A stretch of 38,669 nt of DNA from Deltaproteobacteria bacterium (GCA_024280265.1 JAJRQL010000198.1:1-38669); one strand, 5' to 3'. Counted from the stretch's first letter, positions 8,819 to 17,479 are shown. Numbers and translations: made by a program. The notes: generated from the letters alone by a model not told the origin.

Positions 8819-11020
8819 CTACTCGTTACTATTATAAAGTTTGGCAAAAGCATCCATTCTGCTCTGTAGTGATGAAGGAAGGTTGAGCTGGTATTTTTGA
8901 AGATACTCAGCTGCCATTCTGTGGGTATTGAAAATCGGAATGTTAAGGCTCATGTTCATGATTGCCTTGTCTATAAACCGTGACTTGTTGGAATCTTCAT
9001 AGAATTCTTCAAGTACACACGGCAGTATCTCATAAAAAGAAGCTGAGTCTTCTGTGTAGAATAGAGCCTCTGGTGATTCAGAGAGATCTGCCTCGTCAAT
9101 AGGTCCTTCGTAGCCGAATTTCCAACCGGTGAGGCCATCGTGATATCCCTCAACCCACCAGCCATCCATGATAGACAGATTTGGAACACCGTTCAGTGCA
9201 GCCTTCATACCGCTGGTGCCAGAGGCTTCAAGGGGGCGTTTGGGGTTGTTCAGCCAGGTATGGACACCCGCAACCATCATTTTGGCGATCTTCATGTCAT
9301 AGTTTGGAATAAAAATCAGGTTTACCAGACCGTTGCTCTTGGTGTGGATCTCGTTCTGATAATCAAGTATCAGTTTAATGATTGATTTTCCAGGTTCATC
9401 AGCAGGATGGGCCTTGCCGGAAAAGAGGAAGTTGATGGGCCAGTTATTATCAACGGCAATGGCGCAGAGGGTATCAATGTTGTCGAAGATGAGATCTGCT
9501 CGCTTATACGTTGAAAAACGTCTGGCAAACCCTACTGTAAAGACTGCGGGATCAAGCTTTGTGTCGATGTCAATGATGTTTGAGTAGTGGTTTGGAGGAT
9601 CTATCCAGGTAGATATCATCTGGTTGCGGTGCCGCAGGAGCATTGAGTTGACAAATGAGTAGAGACGTGAGGAGTCCTCTTCCCAGGCGCGAAGCAGGTA
9701 CGTTCTGAACCGCTTGTTATCTTTTAGAACTGCGGTGTTTTTGAGTACCCCCGGGTTGCTTCTCCAATCGGTAAGCTCAGGAAAGTTGTCAAAGAGCTCA
9801 GCTCTGGCATCACTTATCCAGGTTAGGTGATGGACACCATTGGTTATGGCGGTGATCTTGTCTGCAAAATCGGGAAACTGCTTGTGGGTGACATCCCTGT
9901 GCAGTCTACTGACACTATTTGCAGTACGGTTTACCCGCATGGCAAGGGTGGTAAAATTGTATGAATGTGGTGCTTCTGCGTCATGGGCCAGCAGTTCAAG
10001 GATGTGTCTGCATGATTTGTGGCTGATTCCGGCGTATACAGACTTGTTGAAGCGGTCGTGGCCAGCTTTAACCGGAGTGTGAATGGTGTACACAAGGTTC
10101 TTTGCCACCTTGTCTGCAGCATCAATGATCTGTTCATCAGTTGCCCGAGATAAATCTGTATGCTTGAGGCTGGCCATGAGTTCTTCAGCAATGAGCTGTA
10201 GCGCAACCACAACTCCATGCTGTTCATTGAGATGTAGAGTTGAAGATGTGATTCCCATGGCCTGCATCACCGGTAAAATCCCAGTACCCAGCATTCTGCG
10301 TTGTGTGGCTTTGATGATGGATGACTCGGAGTTGTAGAGTTGTCCCGCGGCATCTCTTATGGGGGCAGGATTGCCATCGAGAGAAAAGTCGAGCAGAAGC
10401 TCGGGTATAAAATAATCAAGGGTGGGGTTTACCTCCATTTTCATCCAGACCTGGGCTGAGACGAAGGTTTCCTGGTCATATTCATTGAAAAAAGGTATCT
10501 GGATCTGAAGCGGCTCGCCGGGGGTGTTCGGGTCTTGCATGAGGTAAAGGCCTGGGGTATCTTCGGGGCGCCATTCCACAGACTGGGATATCTGGCCAAG
10601 TTTTGAATCCACTATCTGAGAAAAGTATCCATGGCGGTAGAGCAGACTTACTGCCACAACGGGTATTTTGCAATCGGCAAAACTTTTCAGGGTATCCCCT
10701 GCAAGAACCCCGAGCCCTCCTCCGTAGCAGGGGATTTTTTCCGGACCATGAAAGAGCTTTTTGACAAACTGCTTCAACTGCAAGTCCATACTGTCAGTTT
10801 TCTCAAGGTCCATGAGCTTGTCCTTTACGGGGTGAAAGACATCGGGGTCTGCACCGATTTCCATGGAAATATAGACAACGGAATTTGCATCTGAGGCTGT
10901 GAGTTTCTGCCAGACTTCATCAAATATTTTCTGGGAGACACCAAAAAAAGTACCAAACTTGTTTGTGGCAACAAGGTTGTGGAGGTTCAGGTTTTTGTTG
11001 TTGTAGTTGCTTGTATGCAT
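8819..11020 (-). CDS. glgP: Alpha-glucan (glycogen) phosphorylase, GT35
   Basis: A 733-residue GT35 phosphorylase that releases glucose-1-phosphate from glycogen-like alpha-1,4-glucans using pyridoxal phosphate. Signatures: YISMEIGAD near residue 50, PCYGGGLGVLAGD, LHLNEQHG, THTPVKAGHDRF, VGFARRFSTYKRADL, FSGKAHPADEPGK and the PLP-lysine region EASGTSGMKAALNG. It belongs to the shorter alpha-glucan phosphorylase branch rather than the roughly 830-residue MalP/GlgP group, so maltodextrin specificity is possible. It is transcribed alone; no other glycogen gene is in the window. The stop is TAG. The start at 11020 lacks a clear ribosome binding site, but family sequence extends almost to it. Confidence 0.94.
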   Translation of the reverse strand: MHTSNYNNKNLNLHNLVATNKFGTFFGVSQKIFDEVWQKLTASDANSVVYISMEIGADPDVFHPVKDKLMDLEKTDSMDLQLKQFVKKLFHGPEKIPCYGGGLGVLAGDTLKSFADCKIPVVAVSLLYRHGYFSQIVDSKLGQISQSVEWRPEDTPGLYLMQDPNTPGEPLQIQIPFFNEYDQETFVSAQVWMKMEVNPTLDYFIPELLLDFSLDGNPAPIRDAAGQLYNSESSIIKATQRRMLGTGILPVMQAMGITSSTLHLNEQHGVVVALQLIAEELMASLKHTDLSRATDEQIIDAADKVAKNLVYTIHTPVKAGHDRFNKSVYAGISHKSCRHILELLAHDAEAPHSYNFTTLAMRVNRTANSVSRLHRDVTHKQFPDFADKITAITNGVHHLTWISDARAELFDNFPELTDWRSNPGVLKNTAVLKDNKRFRTYLLRAWEEDSSRLYSFVNSMLLRHRNQMISTWIDPPNHYSNIIDIDTKLDPAVFTVGFARRFSTYKRADLIFDNIDTLCAIAVDNNWPINFLFSGKAHPADEPGKSIIKLILDYQNEIHTKSNGLVNLIFIPNYDMKIAKMMVAGVHTWLNNPKRPLEASGTSGMKAALNGVPNLSIMDGWWVEGYHDGLTGWKFGYEGPIDEADLSESPEALFYTEDSASFYEILPCVLEEFYEDSNKSRFIDKAIMNMSLNIPIFNTHRMAAEYLQKYQLNLPSSLQSRMDAFAKLYNSNE

Positions 11021-11180
11021 AGTAGAATAGTGGGTGAAGATAGACGCCGTTTGAGATGGGCCTTATAATGAGTAGTCTCAGAACATTATTTCCTGAGAGT
11101 TTCTTTTTGTTTTTTGGTATTGTTATGAATTTCAGCTCCGTGTGTAGAGTAGGTTCTGTTTTTTTATGAACATAAGACTA

Positions 11181-11310
11181 CCTTGAAAAATTGGTTTTTT
11201 CCTAATCTCTGCGTTATGCTTAAAATTTTATCCTCGGAATATCTCATACATGCATGCAGTAAAATTTTGAGCATGCCTTGACTTTGAACAAAAATCCTAA
11301 TTTTTCAAGG
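11181..11310. repeat. Long-hairpin intergenic repeat, copy 1
   Basis: A 130-bp element bounded by CCTTGAAAAATT and its exact complement AATTTTTCAAGG. An inner arm pair, ATGCTtAAAATTTTA and TAAAATTTTgAGCAT, matches at 14 of 15 positions, with a central loop containing TCCTCGGAATAT. It lies between divergent glgP and pal. A diverged copy in the same orientation is at 29391-29530. The shared core includes CTCTGCGTTATG, AAATTTTATCCTCGGAATATC and GCATGCCTTGA. Confidence 0.85.
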
Positions 11311-11691
11311 CAGCCATAAGGTATATTTAAGAGGTGCATGATATTTTTCAAGTCCAAAATGGCGTCAGAGCAATTCCCTCTCTGAAGAGTATCTGTAATT
11401 ATCCAGTTTGAGCACGCATGCTGCAGTTAACTCTGAATGTACTGTTCCTCGGTGGCCGGGATTCGTTCATTTGGGACTTTAAAGCGTACTTTTGGGCTAC
11501 TCGCGAAGGCTCCGAAGGACGAGGATGAGGTGCCAGTGAATAATTGTGAGTATCTTATCATGGTCTAGAGGAAAACGTCTGGTGTTTTCTCAAAAAAAAA
11601 GTAAAATCAGAAAAATGATTTCAGAGTATTATTAAATAAAATAAGAACTATCTTACCCGAAGGTATATTTGTTTGTCCATAGGAGGAAAAC
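11311..11691. other. Leader region of pal with a GC-richer block, no gene recognised
   Basis: This 380-base stretch before pal has no supported ORF. A block at about 11450-11540 is clearly GC-richer than its surroundings (CTCGCGAAGGCTCCGAAGGA). Read on the minus strand it gives an open frame SSSFGAFASSPKVRFKVPNERIPATEEQ with no start or ribosome binding site. A hairpin GAGGAAAAC-gtctggt-GTTTTCTC (about 11570-11591) is followed by an A-run, not a T-run, so it is not a plus-strand terminator. Confidence 0.4.
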
Positions 11692-12201
11692 ATGACCACA
11701 AAAAACAATTTATGTTACGGAATACTTTTGTGCTGTATTTTTCTGTTATTGTCCGCATGTAGCGGTAAAAAGGAAAATGCAGCAATTATCACTCCCGAGG
11801 ATCCTGCTGCTATAGGGAAGGAGGAGTCTCTGGTATCGAGTTCCATTGGGATTATGGAAGGGCGGACCACAGGTCCGATGCTGCCTGTTTATTTTAGCTT
11901 CGACAGCTATTCAATCCGGGATGATCAGGTTCCTCGGATAAAGGTAAATGCTGATTTTTTGAAAGATAAGCAAGATGTCAAGATCAGAATAGAGGGCAAC
12001 TGTGACCCAAGGGGAACCCGGGAATATAATCTTGCCCTTGGCGAAAAACGTGCCCAGGGTGCAAAAAAGTTTCTGATTAATCTTGGTATTGATGCTGAGC
12101 GAATTTCCACAGTAAGTCTTGGTGAAGAGAAAATTCTTCTTCATGGTCATGATGAGCTTTCGTGGGCTCAGAATCGTCGTGATGATTTTATAATTGAATA
12201 A
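11692..12201 (+). CDS. pal: Peptidoglycan-associated lipoprotein (Pal/OmpA-family)
   Basis: A 169-residue outer-membrane lipoprotein. The signal peptide ends in a lipobox LLLSAC, so the mature protein would begin at the lipidated Cys (about residue 23). After a short linker comes an OmpA-like peptidoglycan-binding domain: VYFSFDSYSIRDD, IEGNCDPRGTREYNLALGEKRA and the C-terminal AQNRRDDFII. These match Pal of the Tol-Pal system, which ties the outer membrane to peptidoglycan during constriction; no tol genes are in the window. AGGAGG (11681-11686) strongly supports the ATG. skp follows after about 50 bases, apparently in the same operon. Confidence 0.88.
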   Translation: MTTKNNLCYGILLCCIFLLLSACSGKKENAAIITPEDPAAIGKEESLVSSSIGIMEGRTTGPMLPVYFSFDSYSIRDDQVPRIKVNADFLKDKQDVKIRIEGNCDPRGTREYNLALGEKRAQGAKKFLINLGIDAERISTVSLGEEKILLHGHDELSWAQNRRDDFIIE

Positions 12202-12249
12202 TAGTTTAAATAGTTTTTAAAACAATTTCTACAGGTAGGAGATACATTG

Positions 12250-12777
12250 ATGTTGAAACGTATTACGTTACTGGTAACTTTGGTGGTATTTGCAGGTTTT
12301 TGCCTTAACAGCACTGCAGCTCATGCCGAAGCACAGAAAATCGGAGTCATGAACATTCAAAAAGTTCTGCTTGAGTCCACGGCTGGCCGTAAGGCAAAGA
12401 GCATTTTTGAAAACCGGATGAATGAGCTTCAAGATAAATTCAAGACCGAGCAGGACAAACTGGTTGGGTTGCAGCAGGAGATCGAGAAAAAGAGTTCTGC
12501 ATGGAGCAAGGAAAAAAAAGGCGAGAAAATTCGTGAACTGCAGAGGGGGCAGCGTGAACTGCAGGCCAAAAGCGAAGATGCCAAGATGGAACTCAGACAG
12601 TTGCAGGATAAAGAACTGGAACCCATTCTGAAAATGTTGCAGACTGTAGTAAACAGCTATGGTGAAAAGAATGGATATTCTGTTATTCTTGACTCTAAGG
12701 TTGCTGTTTTATATGCTGCTCCTGCCATTGATGTCAGTGAAGACGTAAAGAAAGAGCTGGATAAACGTATGAAATAG
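12250..12777 (+). CDS. skp: OmpH/Skp-family periplasmic chaperone
   Basis: A 175-residue periplasmic chaperone that holds unfolded outer-membrane proteins in transit. It has a signal peptide (MLKRITLLVTLVVFAGF ... AHAEA), the conserved start of the mature part (QKIGVMNIQKVLLES) and a long charged coiled-coil tentacle region from about residue 50 to 130. The C-terminal segment GYSVILDSKVAVLYAAPAIDVSEDV returns to the body of the trimer, as in the family. The ORF track begins at TTG 12247; ATG at 12250 is preferred because AGGAGA lies seven bases upstream. It follows pal and precedes a terminator, so pal-skp looks like a complete two-gene unit. Confidence 0.92.
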   Translation: MLKRITLLVTLVVFAGFCLNSTAAHAEAQKIGVMNIQKVLLESTAGRKAKSIFENRMNELQDKFKTEQDKLVGLQQEIEKKSSAWSKEKKGEKIRELQRGQRELQAKSEDAKMELRQLQDKELEPILKMLQTVVNSYGEKNGYSVILDSKVAVLYAAPAIDVSEDVKKELDKRMK

Positions 12778-12812
12778 GAGTGCTCCTCAAGGCTCTTGTT
12801 AGATGGTAGTTT

Positions 12813-12857
12813 GAAAACGATACGGGGGACTCTCCCTTGTGTCGTTTTCTTTTTTTC
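12813..12857 (+). terminator. Rho-independent terminator after skp
   Basis: GAAAACGA ... TCGTTTTC forms an 8-bp outer stem, with further pairing inside around GGGGGA-ctc-TCCC, followed by CTTTTTTT. Confidence 0.85.
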
Positions 12858-12868
12858 CTGGATAAGAA

Positions 12869-13693
12869 ATGCAACCACTGGAATTTATAAAGTATACTCC
12901 CCGGACGAATTGTGGTGAATGTGGCTATGCAGCGTGTCTTGCATTTGCTGCAGCTGTTACAAAGGGAGGTGAAAGACCGGAAAAATGCCCCTATGTTGAT
13001 GTCTCACAGCTTGGAGACGAATTTTCCAGTGAAGATCGTGGCTCAGATGGCCTGGAAGGGCTAGGAAAGCTCCTTAATGAAAAAGATCTTGCTCTGGTAG
13101 CTTATCTGAAAAAAAAGACGAGTAACATTAACTTCAGTGAGGTCGCAGAAGCCATTGGTTGTCACTGGTCAGGCCCTGAGAAAGACAGTCTTCTTTTTCA
13201 ATTTCTGGGAATGGATATTGAACTGTCCCATGACGGTATTCTCATCAATGGTGAAGAGGTGGAGGATCCGCGTGATCAGATCCTGCTGTATAACTATGTC
13301 CATTTTGGCGGTGGAAAGGTACCACAGCAGGATTGGATTGGTATGGAATCACTTCCCAATTCAATATCCAAAGTGAGAACTCTGCGCGTATACTGTGAAG
13401 AACGGATTGCATCTTATTTTACGGGGAAATCTGAGTTGCTGACAGGTGCAGCGCCGGAGATTGGAGCTGTTTTACAGGAGAATCCGGAGCAGAGCTGTAG
13501 TGCCGCATTTTTTATTTCTGCCCTGCCACGGCTTCCTCTTTTTGTGCTTTTCTGGGATGAGGACGAAGAGGACGGGTTTCCTGCAAAAGTAAAGGTTCTG
13601 TTTGATAAAAATGTTAATGATTTCCTGGATATTGAGTCCCTAGTCTTTGTCTGTGAGAGAATGGCCGAGCGTTGGGTTGAGATGATAAAATGA
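12869..13693 (+). CDS. Fe-S cluster-binding domain plus DUF3786 protein
   Basis: A 274-residue protein with a short N-terminal iron-sulfur segment, TNCGECGYAACLAFAAAV followed by EKCPYV. This is the CXXCXXXXC plus distal Cys pattern of the 4Fe-4S domain found in corrinoid Fe-S and RnfB-like proteins. The remaining residues (about 80-270) fit DUF3786, including LLYNYVHFGGGKVP and FVLFWDEDEEDGFPAKVKVLFD. This two-part arrangement is known in anaerobes, where its role is undefined; corrinoid or one-carbon linkage is only a guess. It lies just after a terminator, so it probably starts the next transcription unit. Its stop overlaps the rfaE1 start by four bases (ATGA). Confidence 0.8.
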   Translation: MQPLEFIKYTPRTNCGECGYAACLAFAAAVTKGGERPEKCPYVDVSQLGDEFSSEDRGSDGLEGLGKLLNEKDLALVAYLKKKTSNINFSEVAEAIGCHWSGPEKDSLLFQFLGMDIELSHDGILINGEEVEDPRDQILLYNYVHFGGGKVPQQDWIGMESLPNSISKVRTLRVYCEERIASYFTGKSELLTGAAPEIGAVLQENPEQSCSAAFFISALPRLPLFVLFWDEDEEDGFPAKVKVLFDKNVNDFLDIESLVFVCERMAERWVEMIK

Positions 13694-14712
13694 ATTCTGA
13701 ATTGGAAAAACTGATCCAGCGGATTGGTGGAAAAAAAATACTGGTGGTCGGTGATATCATTGTTGACCATTTTATCTGGGGAACCGTAAATAGAATTTCT
13801 CCTGAAGCACCGGTTCCTGTGGTGAATGTAACCGAAGAGGACTATCTGCTTGGTGGTGGGGCGAACGTGCTGCACAACATATATTCCCTGGGTGGCGAGG
13901 CCGTTCTTTGTGGCATTATCGGTGACGATGAAATGGGACAGCGGCTTCAGGGATTGCTTGGAGAACTTGGTGCTTCCACAGCAGGTCTTGTGAAGGGGAC
14001 ACGGCCAACTACTGTTAAAACAAGAGTTGTGGCCCAGGGACAGCAGGTGGTTCGTTTTGACAGAGAGCAGGCGAGATCCCCCTCCGAGGAAACCGTTGCT
14101 TCGATGATTTCTTTTATTGACCAGAATATGTCAGGTTTTGATGCTGTTATTATTTCTGATTACTACAAAGGAGTCATAGGGAAAAGGCTGATGGAGCAAC
14201 TTCTTTACCAGGTGGCCCAGGTGGAGAGGGAAAGTGGCCGTCGGATACCTGTCGTGGTTGATCCAAAACCAAGTCAACCGGAGCGTTTTTACGGGGCATC
14301 ACTCATTACTCCTAATCAAACGGAGGCTGAAAAGATATCCGGGGTAGGCATTGATACGGTTGCTGATCTCAAAAAAGCTGCCGATATCTTGCTTTCAAGG
14401 ACTGGCTGTGAGGCGGTCCTGATAACCCGTGGTGAATCGGGAATGGCACTTCTTGAAAAGGGTAAAGAACTGGTGGCTATCCCAACGACTGCCAAGGCAG
14501 TCTTTGATGTGACAGGTGCCGGGGATACGGTTATTGCGGCTTTGGCCCTTGGACTTGCTGCTCGTGGCTCTTTTGCTGATGCTGCCGCGTTTGCAAATAT
14601 TGCCGCCGGGGTGGTGGTCGGAAAGATCGGAACTGCCACTGTTAACAGGGAAGAACTTCTGGCGGTACTTCACGGAGAGGAAGCAGTTGAAACAGCATTC
14701 AGCACTTGTTGA
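13690..14712 (+). CDS. rfaE1: D-glycero-beta-D-manno-heptose-7-phosphate kinase
   Basis: A 340-residue PfkB/ribokinase-fold kinase that phosphorylates heptose-7-phosphate at C1 in ADP-heptose synthesis for LPS inner core. Signatures are ILVVGDIIVDHFIWGTVNRISPEAPVPVV, LGGGANVLHNIYSLGG and the anion-hole/ATP motif DVTGAGDTVIAALAL. It lacks the C-terminal adenylyltransferase half of bifunctional HldE, so the second step must be encoded elsewhere (rfaE2). It overlaps the preceding DUF3786 gene and sits 14 bases ahead of yicC, indicating one operon. Confidence 0.93.
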   Translation: MNSELEKLIQRIGGKKILVVGDIIVDHFIWGTVNRISPEAPVPVVNVTEEDYLLGGGANVLHNIYSLGGEAVLCGIIGDDEMGQRLQGLLGELGASTAGLVKGTRPTTVKTRVVAQGQQVVRFDREQARSPSEETVASMISFIDQNMSGFDAVIISDYYKGVIGKRLMEQLLYQVAQVERESGRRIPVVVDPKPSQPERFYGASLITPNQTEAEKISGVGIDTVADLKKAADILLSRTGCEAVLITRGESGMALLEKGKELVAIPTTAKAVFDVTGAGDTVIAALALGLAARGSFADAAAFANIAAGVVVGKIGTATVNREELLAVLHGEEAVETAFSTC

Positions 14713-14726
14713 TAAAGGAAAAAGAG

Positions 14727-15608
14727 ATGTCCAGTAAAAGTATGACAGGCTTTGGCTGTGGTGAAACAGAGGCAGAGGGACGAAATTGGGTGGCGGAGAT
14801 ACGGTGCGTGAATCATCGTTATCTTGATTTGAAGATTAAGCTGCCAAAAGGCTATGCCGGCCTAGAAGAACGGGTTCGGAAAATGGTTACCACAGTACTG
14901 ACAAGGGGGCGGGTGGATGTGCAGCTCAGTGTTAGTGGTGATTTCTCAGATCTTCAGAAAATTGAAGTGAATTCAACCCTAGCTGTTACATATTATAAGG
15001 CCTTAACAGACCTCGGAAATGCACTGAATTTACCAGCCAACACCAGTATTTCCATGCTGGCATCCTATCCTGACGTGTTGAATCTCAGGCAGCAGGAGGA
15101 AGATCTCGATCTTGTATGGGCTGCCATGGGCACTGCTCTGCAGCAGGCACTGGCCAACTGTGACAGTATGCGAAGTCAGGAGGGTGAAGCCATGGCCGTA
15201 GATCTCCGTGAACGTCTGACAAACTTTGCCGGTATTGTAAAAAAAATAGAGGCCAGTATCCCTGAGCTGCTCGAGTGCAGAGAAAAAAACCTTACAGAAC
15301 GGCTCCAGAAACTACTTGACAAGGTACAGCTTGATCCGCAGCGACTGGCGCAGGAAGTGGCTGTTCTTGCGGATAAAACTGATGTTACAGAATAGATAGT
15401 CCGCCTTGAAAGTCATATCCGGCAGTTTGCGGCCTTTCTTGACGCAGATGAGGCGACAGGACGGAAGATAGATTTTCTCCTTCAAGAATTTCTGCGTGAA
15501 GTCAACACTATGGCTTCAAAAATTAATGATGCCGAGATTGCTCACCTCACTGTGGATTTAAAGGCAGAGCTTGAGAAGATGAGAGAGCAGGTGCAGAATC
15601 TTGAATAA
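14727..15608 (+). pseudogene. yicC: YicC-family endoribonuclease interrupted by an in-frame amber codon
   Basis: The full reading frame is 293 residues, the normal YicC length. The YicC-like N-terminal domain begins SKSMTGFGCGE and includes AEIRCVNHRYLDLKIKLP and REKNLTERLQKLLD. The frame then meets TAG at 15393-15395, directly after ADKTDVTE. It continues in the same frame as IVRLESHIRQFAAFLDADE ... RKIDFLLQEFLREVNTMASKINDAEIAHL ... [12 protein letters not shown], which is the conserved C-terminal DUF1732 part. Homologs normally read TEE(I/L)VRL here, so a single GAG-to-TAG change explains it. YicC proteins are implicated in RNA turnover. ATG 14727 follows AAAGGAAAAAGAG. It could be a real nonsense mutation, a sequencing error or readthrough. 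Confidence 0.85.
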
Positions 15609-15622
15609 GGAAGGGACGTAAA

Positions 15623-15904
15623 ATGCAACTTATTAATATTGGGTTTGGCAATACAGCCATGGCTGATCGTATTATTGCCGTAATTAATACTGGCTCTTCT
15701 CCAGCTCGCAAACTGAAAGAGCTGGCAAAGGACGCAGGGCGCCTGATTGATGTGACAGAGGGGCGTCGTACCCGTTCACTCCTGATAATGGACTCCAATC
15801 ATGTGATCCTCTCCTCCATCCAGCCGGATACTATTTCTCAGCGTTTAGCGGCACTGCAGTTGGCTCCCCATCTAACCACTACTCAGGGTGGTATGGAAAG
15901 GTGA
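15623..15904 (+). CDS. remA: DUF370 / RemA-like regulatory protein
   Basis: A 93-residue protein of the DUF370 family, whose Bacillus member RemA is a DNA-binding regulator of matrix genes. Family hallmarks: [29 protein letters not shown] and [29 protein letters not shown]. In many non-Firmicutes the gene sits between yicC and gmk, as here, with an unknown role. AAGGAAGGGA precedes the ATG. The gene ends four bases into the ORF-track frame of gmk, though the true gmk start is slightly downstream. Confidence 0.9.
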   Translation: MQLINIGFGNTAMADRIIAVINTGSSPARKLKELAKDAGRLIDVTEGRRTRSLLIMDSNHVILSSIQPDTISQRLAALQLAPHLTTTQGGMER

Positions 15905-15909
15905 TTGCT

Positions 15910-16527
15910 ATGAAACCAAAAGGACAGCTTTTTATTCTTTCTGCCCCATCAGGAACAGGAAAAACCACTATTTTGAAAAAGGTGATGCAGGAGATTGGTA
16001 AACTGGCTTTTTCGGTGTCACACACTACCAGACAGCCACGGAAAGGTGAAAAGGATGGAGTGGATTATCATTTTGTTACAGTAGAAGAATTTAAGAGTAT
16101 GCGTGATGAGGGGATGTTTCTTGAATGGGCTGAGGTGCATGGTAACTACTACGGAACCAGCAGGATGGCAGTGCTTGAGCAGCTGAAAAAAAGGATAGAC
16201 ATTATACTCGATATTGATGTCCAGGGGGCTTCAATCATTGCTGAAGATGACAGCCAGGATTCGGTGTCGATCTTTGTGGCACCGCCTTCTCTACAGGAAC
16301 TTGAGAGGCGGCTTCGGGGACGGGGAACTGACTCTGAAGAGACCATTACGGTTCGTCTTGGAACTGCTCGGAAAGAGATGGGTTCTGCCGCGAAGTATGA
16401 CTATCTGGTTGTTAATGATAACCTTGATGAGGCGGTGGAAACTCTGAAAGCAGTGCTTATTGCAGAACGAAGTCGTGGTCACCGGCTCCCTTCGGGTGAG
16501 CCCATAGACCTGGAGGCAGGCAGATGA
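15910..16527 (+). CDS. gmk: Guanylate kinase
   Basis: A 205-residue guanylate kinase converting GMP to GDP with ATP. The P-loop is SAPSGTGKTT at the N terminus. The GMP-binding region contains SHTTRQPRKGEKDGVDYHFV and FLEWAEVHGNYYGTS, followed by DIILDIDVQGA. The ORF track begins at GTG 15901; ATG 15910 places the P-loop at the family-typical distance and has GGAAAGG upstream. The stop overlaps rlmB by four bases. Confidence 0.95.
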   Translation: MKPKGQLFILSAPSGTGKTTILKKVMQEIGKLAFSVSHTTRQPRKGEKDGVDYHFVTVEEFKSMRDEGMFLEWAEVHGNYYGTSRMAVLEQLKKRIDIILDIDVQGASIIAEDDSQDSVSIFVAPPSLQELERRLRGRGTDSEETITVRLGTARKEMGSAAKYDYLVVNDNLDEAVETLKAVLIAERSRGHRLPSGEPIDLEAGR

Positions 16528-17330
16528 AAAAAACAGCAGACTTTCGCAGGGCAAATGAGCGGAAAATTCGTTTAAGCGAAGATCTGCTCTGGGGCATTCA
16601 TCCGGTATTCGAGGCACTGGAGCAGGAACCTGAGCGAATCAGTGAGATTTTCATAGTCAAAGACAGAAAGGGTGGCAAACGTGAAGATATCATAGAGAAT
16701 GCCAGGAAGGCAGGGATCAAAGTACACTTTGTCTCCTCCCTTAAGCTCGTTGGAGAGGAGGCCTCACAGGTTCGTCATCAGGGGGTTGTGGCGAAGATGT
16801 CCCAGACCAGGCTGATGCCTTTTGACGATCTTCTTGACAGGTTCCAGGGTAAGGTGAGAGAAGGACTTAATCCAAGGATTATTGCTCTTGATACCCTTCA
16901 GGACCCCCATAATATAGGCGCAATTATTCGTTCTGCTCACGCTTCCGGCGTGGATGCAGTTCTGGTCACTCGAGAGCGCTCTGCTCCCATTGGTGGTACT
17001 GCAGCAAAATCTGCAGCAGGAGCCATGTCCCATATTGATATTTGCCAGGTGACCAATTTGGCTCAGGCACTGCAGTCTTTAAAAGATGCGGGAGCATGGA
17101 TTTTTGGTGCAGTAAAGGATGCTGAAGCCCAATCTCTGTATCAGTCTGATCTGGTTCTCCCTGCCTGCATTGTTGTGGGAAGTGAAGGGAGTGGTATTCG
17201 TCCTCTTGTCCGAAAACAGTGTGATGTACTCCTGTCCATTCCCATGGAGGGGAAGTTGGATTCCTTAAACAGTTCAGTTGCTGCCGGAGTTATTATGTTT
17301 GAAATAATGCGTCAAAGGCAGTTGGCCTGA
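16524..17330 (+). CDS. rlmB: 23S rRNA (guanosine-2'-O-)-methyltransferase, RlmB/TrmH family
   Basis: A 268-residue SPOUT methyltransferase that would 2'-O-methylate a guanosine in 23S rRNA (G2251 in E. coli numbering). An N-terminal substrate-binding domain (LLWGIHPVFEALEQEPERISEIFIVKD) is followed by the knotted SPOUT domain with motif 1 DTLQDPHNIGAIIRSAHASGVDAVL, motif 2 IVVGSEGSGIRPLVRKQCD and motif 3 SIPMEGKLDSLNSSVAAGVIMFE. The first 17 residues are basic and polar. RlmB is the most likely member, but other TrmH-family substrates cannot be excluded. It is the last gene of the operon; no rho-independent terminator is evident after it. Confidence 0.9.
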   Translation: MKKTADFRRANERKIRLSEDLLWGIHPVFEALEQEPERISEIFIVKDRKGGKREDIIENARKAGIKVHFVSSLKLVGEEASQVRHQGVVAKMSQTRLMPFDDLLDRFQGKVREGLNPRIIALDTLQDPHNIGAIIRSAHASGVDAVLVTRERSAPIGGTAAKSAAGAMSHIDICQVTNLAQALQSLKDAGAWIFGAVKDAEAQSLYQSDLVLPACIVVGSEGSGIRPLVRKQCDVLLSIPMEGKLDSLNSSVAAGVIMFEIMRQRQLA

Positions 17331-17368
17331 TCTTTCTGTTTATCTGGTCCATGACGCTGCCTCTGTTG

Positions 17369-17404
17369 CTCGACATTCTTGTCGCAGCTGCTGGAAATGT
17401 CGAG
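17369..17404 (+). promoter_or_regulatory. Candidate upstream activator element A (TGTCGA half-sites)
   Basis: CTCGACATT and AATGTCGAG form a 9-bp inverted repeat with a further TTGTCG between them. A 35-base segment (17370-17404) is identical at 27 positions to the element at 20244-20278. The segment starts 137 bp before the predicted sigma-54 start site at about 17507. No T-run follows, so it is not a terminator for rlmB. Confidence 0.68.
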
Positions 17405-17479
17405 TTGTCCTGGTGCAATACTCCTTCTTGCCTGTTTGTAGTGTGCTAATATTAAAGTAGAATTGTGATATTTCTGGTA

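Noticed and set aside
11570-11591. GAGGAAAAC/GTTTTCTC hairpin as a terminator
   Set aside because: It is followed by an A-run on the plus strand and lacks a T-run in the correct position on the minus strand.
15393-15395. UAG in yicC as a pyrrolysine codon
   Set aside because: TAG ends several ordinary genes in this window, the homologous residue is Glu, and YicC is not a known pyrrolysine protein.
17369-17404. Inverted repeat read as a terminator for rlmB
   Set aside because: The loop is 18 bases, no T-run follows, and the element recurs upstream of another sigma-54 promoter, which fits an activator site better.
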